Below, in pieces: positions 42,360-51,104 of a stretch of DNA of 64,000 bases; position 1 is the stretch's first letter; every line of letters starts with the position of its first letter. This DNA is from Collimonas sp. OK607 (lineage in GTDB: Bacteria; Pseudomonadota; Gammaproteobacteria; Burkholderiales; Burkholderiaceae_D). The notes under the pieces were generated by a model. It worked only from the letters and a program-made list of their open reading frames with translations, was not told where the DNA came from and made no database searches. The translations under genes were made by a program, and so were the position numbers. Where the stretch lies: NCBI RefSeq assembly GCF_900111995.1, contig NZ_FOKF01000004.1:1-64000 (forward strand), given 5' to 3'.

Positions 42360-43192
42360 CCGTTCTTCAGGAAATCCAGGCACATGCGGTTGAACATGTT
42401 TTGATGTTCGACCTGCACCCAGTGCCCACAGCGATTGACCAGGATGCTTCTGACGTCGGGGCAGTTATCCATCAGCTTGGCGTTGCCGCTGACCGGATTG
42501 AATTGATCGTTCATGCCCCAGAATCCCAATACCGGGCAACGCAGTTCATGCAGGCGTTCGGTCATGTTGGGAACCTTCATTACCGAACGCGCTGCCGCTG
42601 TCTGGGTGGCGGCGATCGGTGCCCGTTCATTGAGGATGTCTTCTGTCAGCAGGGCCGGGTCGAACAGCTGCATGCGCATGACAGCGCGCATGGCGTCGAT
42701 GCCGGTCTGGCCCGACTTGTAGATATCGAACATGTTGACGATGCCCGGCATGGCGAGATAGGTATCCAGGTCTTCCACGCCGCCCGGCGCCATGAGAATC
42801 AGGCGGCTTACGTCTTCAGGATAGGCCAGCGCATAACCCAGGGCCACCGCGCCGCCGAGCGAATTGCCCAGCAGCGTTACGCGGCCAAGCTTCAGCTTGT
42901 CGACCAGGCCCTTGATGCCGGCGATGAAAAAATCGAGATCGTACTGAGGGACATCGGGCTTGCTGGACAAGCCGAAACCGAGCATGTCCGGAACGATGGC
43001 GCGGAAACCAGCTTCGCCGAATGCCGGAAAATTACCTTTGAAATTGCTGTAGCCGCTGGCGCCGCCTCCCGCGCCATGCAGAAAAATCACGGTGTCGCCG
43101 CTGCTGTCGCTGCCGCACTCGTGATAATGAATTTTCAGATCGTTGCCGATGTCGGCAAAATGACCGACTGGAATAGGAGACTTGGTTTCCAT
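42356..43192 (-). CDS. hsaD: 4,9-DSHA hydrolase (meta-cleavage product hydrolase)
   Basis: A 278-residue alpha/beta hydrolase with the C-C bond hydrolase triad S111 (GNSLGG), D229 (GMNDQF) and H257 (RCGHW). HsaD/TesD cleaves the ring-A meta-cleavage product into HIP (rings C/D) and a 2-hydroxydienoate. The substrate-lid helices around residues 140-200 are of normal length. It sits 68 bp after hsaB on the minus strand, with AGAAAGAAAAC upstream. Confidence 0.95.
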   Translation of the reverse strand: METKSPIPVGHFADIGNDLKIHYHECGSDSSGDTVIFLHGAGGGASGYSNFKGNFPAFGEAGFRAIVPDMLGFGLSSKPDVPQYDLDFFIAGIKGLVDKLKLGRVTLLGNSLGGAVALGYALAYPEDVSRLILMAPGGVEDLDTYLAMPGIVNMFDIYKSGQTGIDAMRAVMRMQLFDPALLTEDILNERAPIAATQTAAARSVMKVPNMTERLHELRCPVLGFWGMNDQFNPVSGNAKLMDNCPDVRSILVNRCGHWVQVEHQNMFNRMCLDFLKNG

Positions 43193-43260
43193 GTTTTCTT
43201 TCTGTAGAGTGAAATTGCGGTGCAGTCGCGTCTAGTGTTGGTGGCCTGTTTTGATGAGGC

Positions 43261-44262
43261 TTACGGTGCCGGCGCCGTCCATAGCTTCGGTAATCCGGGA
43301 TCGCTCGCGGTCAACATGGTCTTGAGCAGATTACGCAAAGCGATCGACTGCAGCTGCCCCATGTTGCCGATCAGGTCGGCTTCTACCGCTTTGGCGGCAG
43401 CGAGGATGTGGAGAATGGTTTCGGTGCCGGCTGGACTGAGCGAAAACATATCCTGACTTTCCCCGTGGGACACCAGCAAATCCCTGGCGCACGCTGCCTG
43501 CAATGCAGGCAGGTCGAACTCGCAACCGGTGTAAGCCATATGGCTGGCGACGTCCGCGGCCGACAACGGCTGGCGCACGCTCAATAACGACAGCAGGAAA
43601 AACTCGGCGTCGGAGATGTGCAGTCGCTTCAGCGCGGGACGGAAGCGTGCCATGAATTGGTAATGCGCTCTGCCGAGAAGGTAGCCGAGCATGTCTTCCG
43701 AATAGGGATCCGGTCCCGATGCGGCTTCCGGCCTGACGCCAGTTTCGGCTGGCGCAGTCGCTATCAACCCCGATTTGTGCGCCGCTACCGCATATTGGCC
43801 GGTGACGTACAACAGCGGCGGTGTGTCGGTACGGTCGTAACCGATGACTTCGCCGACAAAAATGATGTGATCGCCGCCTTCGTACTGAAATGCCGTCCGG
43901 CATTGGAAGCGTGCGCTGCAACCTCGGATCAGCGGCATGTTGCTGGGGCATTCGTCTAGTTCAAGACCGGCAAACTTGTCTTCGCCCGCCCGGGCAAAGC
44001 GGTTGGACAATGCATCTTGATCGTTTGACAGGATATGCACATTCCAGAACGGCGCATTGGCGAATACCGGCAAGCTGCGGGCATTTTTGGCAAGGCTCCA
44101 CAGCACCATGGGTGGTTGCAATGATACCGAATTGAAACTGTTAGCCGTCATGCCTACGGCAGCGCCATCCTCGGCACGGGTGGTGACGATCGTTACGCCG
44201 GTCGCAAACATGCTCAAGGCATTGCGAAAATCCTTGGGATCGAACTCGCTGGGATTGGCCAC
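43261..44262 (-). CDS. hsaB: Flavin reductase with C-terminal MarR-like domain (3-HSA hydroxylase reductase)
   Basis: A 333-residue protein where HsaB-type reductases have about 190. Residues about 5-165 are the flavin reductase domain (RNALSMFATGVTIVTT, GMTANSFNSVSLQPP). Residues about 185-325 form a MarR-like winged helix (LKRLHISDAEFFLLSLL, LSAADVASHM, LSPAGTETI, and the two final dimer helices). This is the layout of C1, the reductase of Acinetobacter p-hydroxyphenylacetate hydroxylase, where the MarR domain senses substrate and relieves autoinhibition. It would supply reduced flavin to HsaA. The start is GTG 44262, behind AAGGAG; the open frame reaches 44541 but crosses the promoter region. 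Confidence 0.9.
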   Translation of the reverse strand: MANPSEFDPKDFRNALSMFATGVTIVTTRAEDGAAVGMTANSFNSVSLQPPMVLWSLAKNARSLPVFANAPFWNVHILSNDQDALSNRFARAGEDKFAGLELDECPSNMPLIRGCSARFQCRTAFQYEGGDHIIFVGEVIGYDRTDTPPLLYVTGQYAVAAHKSGLIATAPAETGVRPEAASGPDPYSEDMLGYLLGRAHYQFMARFRPALKRLHISDAEFFLLSLLSVRQPLSAADVASHMAYTGCEFDLPALQAACARDLLVSHGESQDMFSLSPAGTETILHILAAAKAVEADLIGNMGQLQSIALRNLLKTMLTASDPGLPKLWTAPAP

Positions 44263-44380
44263 GATGACTCCTTGTCTGTTGATAACCGTAGCGTGCACGG
44301 CTTGGGTGGCGACGGAATCCTCCACTCGGACTATTCCGGGAAATTGATCCCGGAATGGCGTGGCGAGCCCATTTTCAGGC

Positions 44381-44400
44381 GTTAGTCCATATAGACGATG
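44381..44400 (+). promoter_or_regulatory. Island dyad, site 9 (hsaB/hsaA divergent promoter)
   Basis: GTTAGTCC-atat-AGACGATG in the 248-bp divergent region between hsaB (start 44262) and hsaA (start 44511). The GACGATG arm faces hsaA; the hexamer at the standard distance (GAGCAT, 44421) is weak. Confidence 0.6.
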
Positions 44401-44510
44401 AATGCGAAACGGGCCGGTGGGAGCATCTGTAGCGTCGCCCGGGCAATACGGCGCGGTATGAAAAATACGGATGCAAGACCAAAGCCACGGATAAAAAAGA
44501 GGAGTGCAGG

Positions 44511-45707
44511 ATGAGCAAGCAGAATGAAGACTATATGACACCTGATGCGATCAGGTTGATCGAAAGCGCACGTGCGCTCGTGCCTGTACTCGCGGCGCGG
44601 GCGGCAGATGCAGAGCGGGCCGGCATGGTGCCGGTCGAGACGATTGAGGATATTCACGCCGCCGGGCTGTTCCGCGTGCTGCAGCCGCGGCGCTGGGGTG
44701 GATTCGAGCAAGATCCACGCGTTTTCTACACCATCCAGATGACCTTGGCCGAGGGCTGCATGTCGACCGCCTGGATCTACGGCGTGATCGGGGTGCATAA
44801 CTGGCAATTGCCGTTGTTCCCGGAGCAGGCGCAGCGGGATGTCTGGGCGGAACAGTCGTCCACCTTGATTGCTTCGACCTATATGCCGACCGGCAAGGCT
44901 GAGAAAGTGGATGGCGGCTACCGGTTTTCCGGACGCTGGTCGTTTTCCAGCGGCGTAGAGCATTGCAAATGGATTTTCCTGGGCGGACTGCTGCCGAAAA
45001 GAGATGGCTCCGGTGGGCTGGAGCACACCACATTCCTGCTGCCGAAATCAGATTATCAAATTGTCCATAACTGGGATGTGCTGGGTTTGCGCGGTACCGG
45101 AAGCCACGACATCGTGGTTGAAAACGTTTTTGTTCCCGAGCATCGCACGCAACGCACCAATGATCACAGCGACGCCGGTTGCCCGGGCCGCGCACAGAAT
45201 GCGAGCTCGCTGTACCGGATCCCGTTTACACAGGTTTTCCAGCGCGCCGTATCCAGCGCTTGCATCGGCGCCTTGCAAGGTGCGATCGACGATTTCCGTA
45301 AGCGCGCCGCCGCACACGTAGGCAAGCACGGCGGCAAGACCGCAGAAGACGTCAATGCGCAGCAGGCGGTGTCGGAAGCGATGATGACCGTCGATACCCT
45401 CAAGTTGGTGCTTTACCGCAACTACGCTCGGGTGGTCGAGTGCGCCGTGAGCGGAGAAAGAATGCCGGTCGAAGAGCGCCTGTTGCAGCGCGCGCAGTCG
45501 GCGCAGGTTCCGAAGCAATGCGCGGATCGCGTCAACGACCTGATGCGGGCCAGTGCGGCATCGGGCACTTACAAGACCAATCCGGTGGAGCGGGTATTGC
45601 GCGACATCTATCAGGCGCGTGGACATATTGCCAACAATACCGACGCCTACGCGCGTTCGCACGGCGGGGTCATGCTGGGCTTGCCCAACACCGATCCGTT
45701 CGTGTAA
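44511..45707 (+). CDS. hsaA: 3-HSA 4-hydroxylase, oxygenase component
   Basis: A 398-residue flavin-dependent monooxygenase with an acyl-CoA dehydrogenase fold (HsaA/C2-type). Characteristic segments are AGLFRVLQPRRWGGFEQDP near the N-terminus, STAWIYGVIGVHNWQLPLFP, FSGRWSFSSGVEHC and GLRGTGSHDIVVENVFVPEHR. It hydroxylates 3-HSA at C4 using reduced flavin from HsaB, giving the HsaC catechol. First gene of the plus-strand arm that continues into kstD, 62 bp later. Equivalent to the oxygenase of TesA1A2. Confidence 0.94.
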   Translation: MSKQNEDYMTPDAIRLIESARALVPVLAARAADAERAGMVPVETIEDIHAAGLFRVLQPRRWGGFEQDPRVFYTIQMTLAEGCMSTAWIYGVIGVHNWQLPLFPEQAQRDVWAEQSSTLIASTYMPTGKAEKVDGGYRFSGRWSFSSGVEHCKWIFLGGLLPKRDGSGGLEHTTFLLPKSDYQIVHNWDVLGLRGTGSHDIVVENVFVPEHRTQRTNDHSDAGCPGRAQNASSLYRIPFTQVFQRAVSSACIGALQGAIDDFRKRAAAHVGKHGGKTAEDVNAQQAVSEAMMTVDTLKLVLYRNYARVVECAVSGERMPVEERLLQRAQSAQVPKQCADRVNDLMRASAASGTYKTNPVERVLRDIYQARGHIANNTDAYARSHGGVMLGLPNTDPFV

Positions 45708-45769
45708 GCACGCTTGCGCTTGCTGTTGCAATTGCCGCTGTATTGAAACGCCAATAACAAGAGGAAAAA

Positions 45770-47515
45770 ATGGAGACCAGGTTTGATGTCGTGGTAGTCG
45801 GCTCGGGCGCAGGCGCTCTGCTGAGCGCGGTAAAGGCCGCGGACGAGGGAATGACGGTGCTGGTGGTCGAAAAAGCGGATCTGGTCGGCGGTACATCTGC
45901 CACTTCCGGCGGAGGCATCTGGATTCCAGACAATCACGATATGCGACGACGCGGCATTCGCGACAGCGTCGGCGCCGCATTTACCTATGTGAAAGCCTGT
46001 GCCAAGGGGCAGGCCAGCGATGAGCGGATTCTGGCATATGTAGAAACCGCGCGCGAAATGGCCATGTACCTTGAGCAGATCGGCGTTTCTTATCGCTGCA
46101 TGGATAAATACGCCGACTATTATCCGGCCATGGAAGGCGCCATGCCGGGCGGCCGCACCATGGATCCGGTCAAGTTCAATGCGGCACGCCTCGGCATCGA
46201 AGGCCTGAACCTGATGCGCAACACCAATCCGGGCCAGCTCATGTTCGGCCGCATGACCATCGATGCGTTCGAGGCGCGTTCGATTCTGGCGCGCGAACGC
46301 AAAGGCAAATGGATCATTGCCCGGATCATGCTGCGCTACATGCTCGATTACCCTTGGCGTAACAAGACCCGGCGCGATCGCCGCATGACTGGCGGGCAGG
46401 CGCTGGTCGGCGGTTTGTTCGCCGCCTTGCGCAAGCGCGGAGGGCAGGTCTGGCTCAATACGCCGTTGCAGGAATTGCAAATGGAATATGGCCGCGTGAC
46501 GGGCATCGTGGTGCAGCGCGACGGCGTACCGGTCACGGTACTGGCGCGTAAAGGCGTGGTGCTGGCAGCCGGCGGCTTCGAACGGAACCAAGCCATGCGC
46601 GAGCAATACCTGCCACAACCTACCGACCAGGCATGGACCGCCACCCCTCCTGTTTGCAACAGCGGCGACGCGATCCGCGCCGGTGAACAGGTTGGTGCAG
46701 CGCTGCATCTGATGGCGCACACCTGGGGCGCGCCGACCTTGTCGGTGCCGAAGGAAGAAAAATTCCGCGCCTTATTCGTCGAACGTTCGCTGCCGGGTTG
46801 CCTGGTGGTTAACGCGCAGGGACGGCGCTTCGTCAACGAATCCGGTCCTTATCCGGAATTCCAGCAGGCGATGTATGCGGATCATGCGCGTACCGGAGGT
46901 GCGATTCCGGCCTGGATCATTTTCGATGCGGATTTCCGTCACAAGTATCCAATGGGCCCGCTCATGCCAGGTTCGGCCATGCCGGATCATCGCATGCGCA
47001 AAAGCTGGCTGGAGACAGTCTACTGGAAGGACGATACGCTGGAAGGCCTGGCTGCACGCATCGGCGTCGATGGCGCCGGACTGCAGGAAAGCGTGGCGCG
47101 CATGAATGCCTATGCGGCATCGGGTAAAGACCTCGAATTCGATCGCGGCGGCAATGTATTCGATCGCTATTACGGTGACGTCAGCGTCAAGCCGAACCCG
47201 AATCTTGCGCCGATCGCCAAGGGACCGTTCTACGCCATGAAGCTCTTTCCGGGCGATATAGGAACAAAAGGCGGATTGCTGACGGACCAGCATGCGCGCG
47301 TATTGACCGCTGCCGGCAAGCCGATCGAAGGTTTGTATTGCATCGGTAATTCTTCCGCCTCGGTGATGGGGCCGGCATATCCCGGCGCCGGATCGACGCT
47401 GGGACCGGCCATGACATTCGGCTTCAAGGCCGTGGCTCACATTGCCGGCAAGCCGATTGCGCTGCAACGTGTCGATTTGCTGCAGCGCCGTGAGGCCAGG
47501 GAAACGGTAGCATGA
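45770..47515 (+). CDS. kstD: 3-ketosteroid delta-1-dehydrogenase
   Basis: A 581-residue FAD enzyme of the KstD/TesH family, introducing the C1-C2 double bond in ring A. The N-terminal FAD loop VVVVGSGAGALLSAVKAADEG, the active-site segment YYPAMEGAMPGGR with its tyrosines and the C-terminal GNSSASVMGPAYPGAGSTLGPAMTFGF, which contains the Tyr and Gly of the substrate site, all fit. The stop overlaps the start of the next flavoprotein (4 bp). AAGAGGAAAAA precedes the ATG. Confidence 0.94.
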   Translation: METRFDVVVVGSGAGALLSAVKAADEGMTVLVVEKADLVGGTSATSGGGIWIPDNHDMRRRGIRDSVGAAFTYVKACAKGQASDERILAYVETAREMAMYLEQIGVSYRCMDKYADYYPAMEGAMPGGRTMDPVKFNAARLGIEGLNLMRNTNPGQLMFGRMTIDAFEARSILARERKGKWIIARIMLRYMLDYPWRNKTRRDRRMTGGQALVGGLFAALRKRGGQVWLNTPLQELQMEYGRVTGIVVQRDGVPVTVLARKGVVLAAGGFERNQAMREQYLPQPTDQAWTATPPVCNSGDAIRAGEQVGAALHLMAHTWGAPTLSVPKEEKFRALFVERSLPGCLVVNAQGRRFVNESGPYPEFQQAMYADHARTGGAIPAWIIFDADFRHKYPMGPLMPGSAMPDHRMRKSWLETVYWKDDTLEGLAARIGVDGAGLQESVARMNAYAASGKDLEFDRGGNVFDRYYGDVSVKPNPNLAPIAKGPFYAMKLFPGDIGTKGGLLTDQHARVLTAAGKPIEGLYCIGNSSASVMGPAYPGAGSTLGPAMTFGFKAVAHIAGKPIALQRVDLLQRREARETVA

Positions 47516-49251
47516 CGCAAGCCGCCGCCAACTCTGCCCAAGGTGTTCAGGCTCGCCCGGGCACGACTACCGAAATCGCGCCACCGCTGCTGCTGGACGA
47601 TGCGGCGCAACTCGACTGGAGCGACAGCGCTGACGTCGTGGTAGTGGGTTGGGGTGCGGCCGGCGCCTGTGCCGCCATCGAGGCCCGCGACGGTGGTGCT
47701 TCAGTGATTGTGATCGATCGCTTCGAAGGCGGCGGCGCCAGCGCACTGTCCGGCGGTGTCGTTTATGCCGGAGGCGGCACGCGACAGCAGCGGGAAGCTG
47801 GATTTGACGACACGCCGCAGGCCATGTTCGACTATTTGCGGCATGAAGTGGGCGATGCAGTGCGGGAAGACACCTTGATGCGGTTTTGCCGCAACAGCGT
47901 AAGCAATCTGGAATGGCTGGAAAGCCTGGGTCTGCGTTATGACGCGACCATGCCGGAAAAGAAGACTTCCTATCCGCCGCAACATGCATTTTTATATTAC
48001 TCCGGCAATGAAACCGTGCCAGCCATGCGCGGTACGCATGCGCCGGCGCCGCGCGGGCACCGCACGGTTGCGCGTGGCCAGGCCGGCGCAACGCTGTACG
48101 CAGGGCTGCGCAAAGCGACATTGGAATATGGCGCGCGCGCCGTGACACAGGCAACGGTGCGGCGGCTGGTGCAAGACCGGATTACCGGTCGCGTGCTGGG
48201 GGTCGAGGTATGGGAATTGCCGGCCGGTGATGCGCGTCAGGAGCGTCACGCGGCCTTGAACCGGCAAGCCAACAAGTGGCGTAATTACCGCAGCGCCAAG
48301 GCAGAGGCATGGCGCCGGGAAGCGGCGGCAATCGAGCGCGAATGCGCCCGCCCGCGATTTATACGGGCGCATGGCGGTGTGGTTTTGAGCGCCGGCGGTT
48401 TTGTCTTCAACCGCGAGATGATCAAGACGCACGCGCCACGCTACGCACGCGGCTGGAAAAACGGCCATGCAGGATGCGATGGCAGCGGCATACGCCTCGG
48501 CGCCAGCGTCGGCGGCGAGACTGATCGCCTGTCCTCGGTATCTGCGTGGCGATTTATAACGCCGCCGTATTCGTGGCCGGGGTCGATCGTCGTGAATAGC
48601 GACGGCGCGCGGTTTTGCAATGAGGAAGTGTATGGCGCCACGCTGGGCCACGCCATGGTGGAAGGGCAGGGTGGTAAAGCCTGGATGATCCTTGACAGCC
48701 GTCTGCGTCGGCAGTCCCTCAAGGAGTGCCTGTTCGGCAAGCTATGGGCGTTCCAGGCGTTGCCGGCAATCGGCGCGATGTTGTTTGGCGCGCACAAGGC
48801 AAGCACGGTGGCGGAGCTGGCAAAACGCATCAGCGCCGATGCCGATACGCTCCAGCACAACCTGGATGCCTACAATGCGGCCGCCCATGGCCGGGCGCCG
48901 GATCTGTTCGGGAAGTCTGCCGAGACCTGCCGTCCATTGGAAACCGCACCGTACTACGCGATCGATATCTCGATCGGCGCCGCCTTGTTTCCGCTGGCGA
49001 CTATCACGCTGGGCGGACTCAAGGTCAATGAAGACAATGGTCATGTACTTGCCTCAGATGGCGCCGATATCCCGGGCTTGTTTGCCGCCGGTCGTACCGC
49101 AATAGGGATTCCATCGTCAGCATACATAAGCGGCAGTTCGCTGGCCGATTGCGTCTTTTCGGGACGACGGGCGGGGGCGGCTGCAGCAGCGGAATCCACA
49201 GGCGCTGCAGTTGCGCGCACAGTACCAGATGAAAGCAGGGAGACGATATGA
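47512..49251 (+). CDS. KstD-like flavoprotein, candidate 3-keto-5-alpha-steroid delta-4-dehydrogenase
   Basis: A 579-residue FAD-binding protein of the same superfamily (VVVVGWGAAGACAAIEARDGG at residues 42-62) but only distantly like kstD. Notable segments: PEKKTSYPPQHAFLYYSGNE, GRTAIGIPSSAYISGSSLADCVFSGRRAG at the C-terminus. In Comamonas, tesH (delta-1) and tesI (delta-4(5-alpha)) lie side by side, so a TesI/Kst4D role is the best inference. A C-terminal tail of about 20 residues looks unconserved. Translationally coupled to kstD on one side and to the SDR on the other (ATGA at 49248-49251). Confidence 0.88.
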   Translation: MTQAAANSAQGVQARPGTTTEIAPPLLLDDAAQLDWSDSADVVVVGWGAAGACAAIEARDGGASVIVIDRFEGGGASALSGGVVYAGGGTRQQREAGFDDTPQAMFDYLRHEVGDAVREDTLMRFCRNSVSNLEWLESLGLRYDATMPEKKTSYPPQHAFLYYSGNETVPAMRGTHAPAPRGHRTVARGQAGATLYAGLRKATLEYGARAVTQATVRRLVQDRITGRVLGVEVWELPAGDARQERHAALNRQANKWRNYRSAKAEAWRREAAAIERECARPRFIRAHGGVVLSAGGFVFNREMIKTHAPRYARGWKNGHAGCDGSGIRLGASVGGETDRLSSVSAWRFITPPYSWPGSIVVNSDGARFCNEEVYGATLGHAMVEGQGGKAWMILDSRLRRQSLKECLFGKLWAFQALPAIGAMLFGAHKASTVAELAKRISADADTLQHNLDAYNAAAHGRAPDLFGKSAETCRPLETAPYYAIDISIGAALFPLATITLGGLKVNEDNGHVLASDGADIPGLFAAGRTAIGIPSSAYISGSSLADCVFSGRRAGAAAAAESTGAAVARTVPDESRETI

Positions 49252-50033
49252 AAGAGCGCGTGAATCGAGTCGAGGGCAAGCGAGTCGAGGGCAAGCTGGC
49301 AATGGTTACCGGCGGCGCCAGCGGACTCGGGCGCGAAACGGCCTTGCTGCTGGCGCGGGAAGGCGCGCGTGTAGTAGTGACTGATATTAACGAAGACGCA
49401 GGCCAGGCAGTGGCGAACGAGATTGGCGAAGGCGCCTTGTTTGTCAGGCACGATGTTGCGGACGAGTCCAGCTGGGCGACCGTGCTGGAGGCCACGCATC
49501 GCCATTTTGGCAGCCTGGATATCCTGGTCAACAACGCCGGAATCCTGATACCGGGTTCGATTGAAGATGCCTCGCTGGAGCAGTGGCGCAAGATCATGCA
49601 GATCAATGCAGATTCGTGCTTCCTCGGCTGTAAATACGGCGTTGGGGCGATGAAGGAAAGCGGCGGCGCGATCGTCAATGTCGCGTCGGTCAGTTCCTGG
49701 CTACCGATCAATAACTATCCCGCCTACAGCGCATCGAAGGCGGCTGTGGCGGCGCTGACGCGGTCGACCGCGCTGCATTGCCGCAAGAGCGGCTACCGCA
49801 TCCGGGTCAACTCGGTGCATCCCGATGGCGTCTACACGCCGATGATGCAGGCGTCCGCGCCCGGCGTCGATCCGAAGTATCTGCTGTTCAATAGCGACAG
49901 CAATCGGGGCGGCAGGGCTTGCAAGCCGGAGCAGGTGGCCAATGTGGTGCTGTTTTTGGCGTCGGATGACGCCAGTTATGTCAGCGGCGCCGAAATCAAG
50001 GTCGACAATGCTATTTTGGGAATGGGGCTTTAA
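49248..50033 (+). CDS. 3-beta/17-beta-hydroxysteroid dehydrogenase
   Basis: A 261-residue SDR closely similar to the 3-beta/17-beta-HSD of Comamonas testosteroni (254 residues): NMASVSSWLPI-like (here NVASVSSWLPINNYPAYSASKAAV), IRVNSVHPDGVYTPMMQAS and the C-terminus DNAILGMGL. NAD loop TGGASGLG; catalytic Ser, Tyr and Lys are all in the quoted segments. It interconverts hydroxyl and keto groups at C3-beta and C17-beta, funnelling testosterone-type steroids to androstenedione. The N-terminus is seven residues longer, mostly because of a 15-bp tandem duplication. Confidence 0.95.
   Translation: MKERVNRVEGKRVEGKLAMVTGGASGLGRETALLLAREGARVVVTDINEDAGQAVANEIGEGALFVRHDVADESSWATVLEATHRHFGSLDILVNNAGILIPGSIEDASLEQWRKIMQINADSCFLGCKYGVGAMKESGGAIVNVASVSSWLPINNYPAYSASKAAVAALTRSTALHCRKSGYRIRVNSVHPDGVYTPMMQASAPGVDPKYLLFNSDSNRGGRACKPEQVANVVLFLASDDASYVSGAEIKVDNAILGMGL
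49266..49295 (+). repeat. Perfect 15-bp tandem duplication within the 3-beta/17-beta-HSD gene
   Basis: CGAGTCGAGGGCAAG is repeated exactly (49266-49280, 49281-49295), encoding RVEGK twice at the N-terminus. The identity at third codon positions suggests a recent event. Confidence 0.9.
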
Positions 50034-50035
50034 TC

Positions 50036-51094
50036 ATGTCTGCCGACGCATATCATGCTCTCGCCGTACGTGCGGTAATCGATGAAACCCATGATGCAAA
50101 ATCACTGGTTTTCGACGTTCCCGAACAACTTGCGGCACAGTTTCACTACCGGCCAGGACAGTTCCTGACGCTGCGTATTCGTGGCGACGGCCGGCGTGCG
50201 CGCCGTTGCTATTCTATGTCCAGCACTCCCGGTTGCGACGATGCCTTGCGCGTGACCATCAAACGGGTTGCCGGCGGCCTCGGTTCGAACTGGCTATGCG
50301 ACAGCATCCGCGCCGGCGATACGGTGGAAGTGTTGCCGCCGTCAGGCGTTTTTACGCCGCATAGCCTGGATCAGGATTTCCTGCTGTTGGCGGGCGGTAG
50401 CGGGATCACACCGGTATTTTCGATTTTGCGTGCGGCACTGGCCCGCGGCAATGCCCGGGTGTGCCTGGTATATGCCAACCGCGATGAGCGCTCGATCATC
50501 TTCCGGGAGACGCTGAATGACCTGGCGCGCGCGCATCCGGAACGTTTGCAGATCATCCACTGGCTTGATTCGGTGCAAGGTGTGCCAACTCACGCCCAGT
50601 TGGCGCAGCTGGCCATGCCATGGCGCCATGCGCAAGCCTTCATTTGCGGCCCGGGCCCGTTCATGGATGCCGCGGTAGCGGCACTGGAGCAAGGCGGGCT
50701 GGAGCGCGAGCAGATTCATGTGGAGCGCTTCATGTCGTTACCGGATGAGGTCGATGGCACGCTCCCGGCAGAGCCCGGCTCAGCCAGCCCTGCGGACAGT
50801 GCTGCAGACCACACCGGCACGGTGGAACTCGAAGTGCTGCTGGACGGCGCCATGCACACGATTTCCTGCGGTAGTAATGAAACCATGCTCGACGCTGTCC
50901 TGCGCGCAGGCATCCAGGCGCCGCATTCCTGCCGTGCCGGGATGTGCGCGTCCTGCATGTGCCAGGTGGTGGAAGGTGCGGTCGATTTACGTCATAACGA
51001 TGTGCTGGATGAAAGGGACCTGGCCAAGGCCTGGACTCTTTCCTGCCAGGCGGTTCCGCTGGGTAAGCGCGTACGTATCAAATTTCCGGAGTGA
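50036..51094 (+). CDS. kshB: 3-ketosteroid 9-alpha-hydroxylase, ferredoxin reductase component
   Basis: A 352-residue phthalate/KshB-type reductase: FAD domain with [11 protein letters not shown] domain with [10 protein letters not shown] and a C-terminal plant-type [2Fe-2S] ferredoxin with C299-x4-C304-x2-C307-x29-C337. It passes electrons from NADH to the Rieske component KshA (24511-25608). An insert of about 25 Pro/Ala/Ser/Asp-rich residues (about 240-265) links the reductase and ferredoxin parts. It starts 2 bp after the SDR stop. Confidence 0.94.
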   Translation: MSADAYHALAVRAVIDETHDAKSLVFDVPEQLAAQFHYRPGQFLTLRIRGDGRRARRCYSMSSTPGCDDALRVTIKRVAGGLGSNWLCDSIRAGDTVEVLPPSGVFTPHSLDQDFLLLAGGSGITPVFSILRAALARGNARVCLVYANRDERSIIFRETLNDLARAHPERLQIIHWLDSVQGVPTHAQLAQLAMPWRHAQAFICGPGPFMDAAVAALEQGGLEREQIHVERFMSLPDEVDGTLPAEPGSASPADSAADHTGTVELEVLLDGAMHTISCGSNETMLDAVLRAGIQAPHSCRAGMCASCMCQVVEGAVDLRHNDVLDERDLAKAWTLSCQAVPLGKRVRIKFPE

Positions 51095-51104
51095 GAGAGT
51101 GAAT

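Noticed and set aside
44263-44541. Long N-terminal extension of the hsaB frame
   Set aside because: It crosses the divergent promoter region and dyad site 9. GTG 44262 with AAGGAG gives the expected start of the flavin reductase domain.
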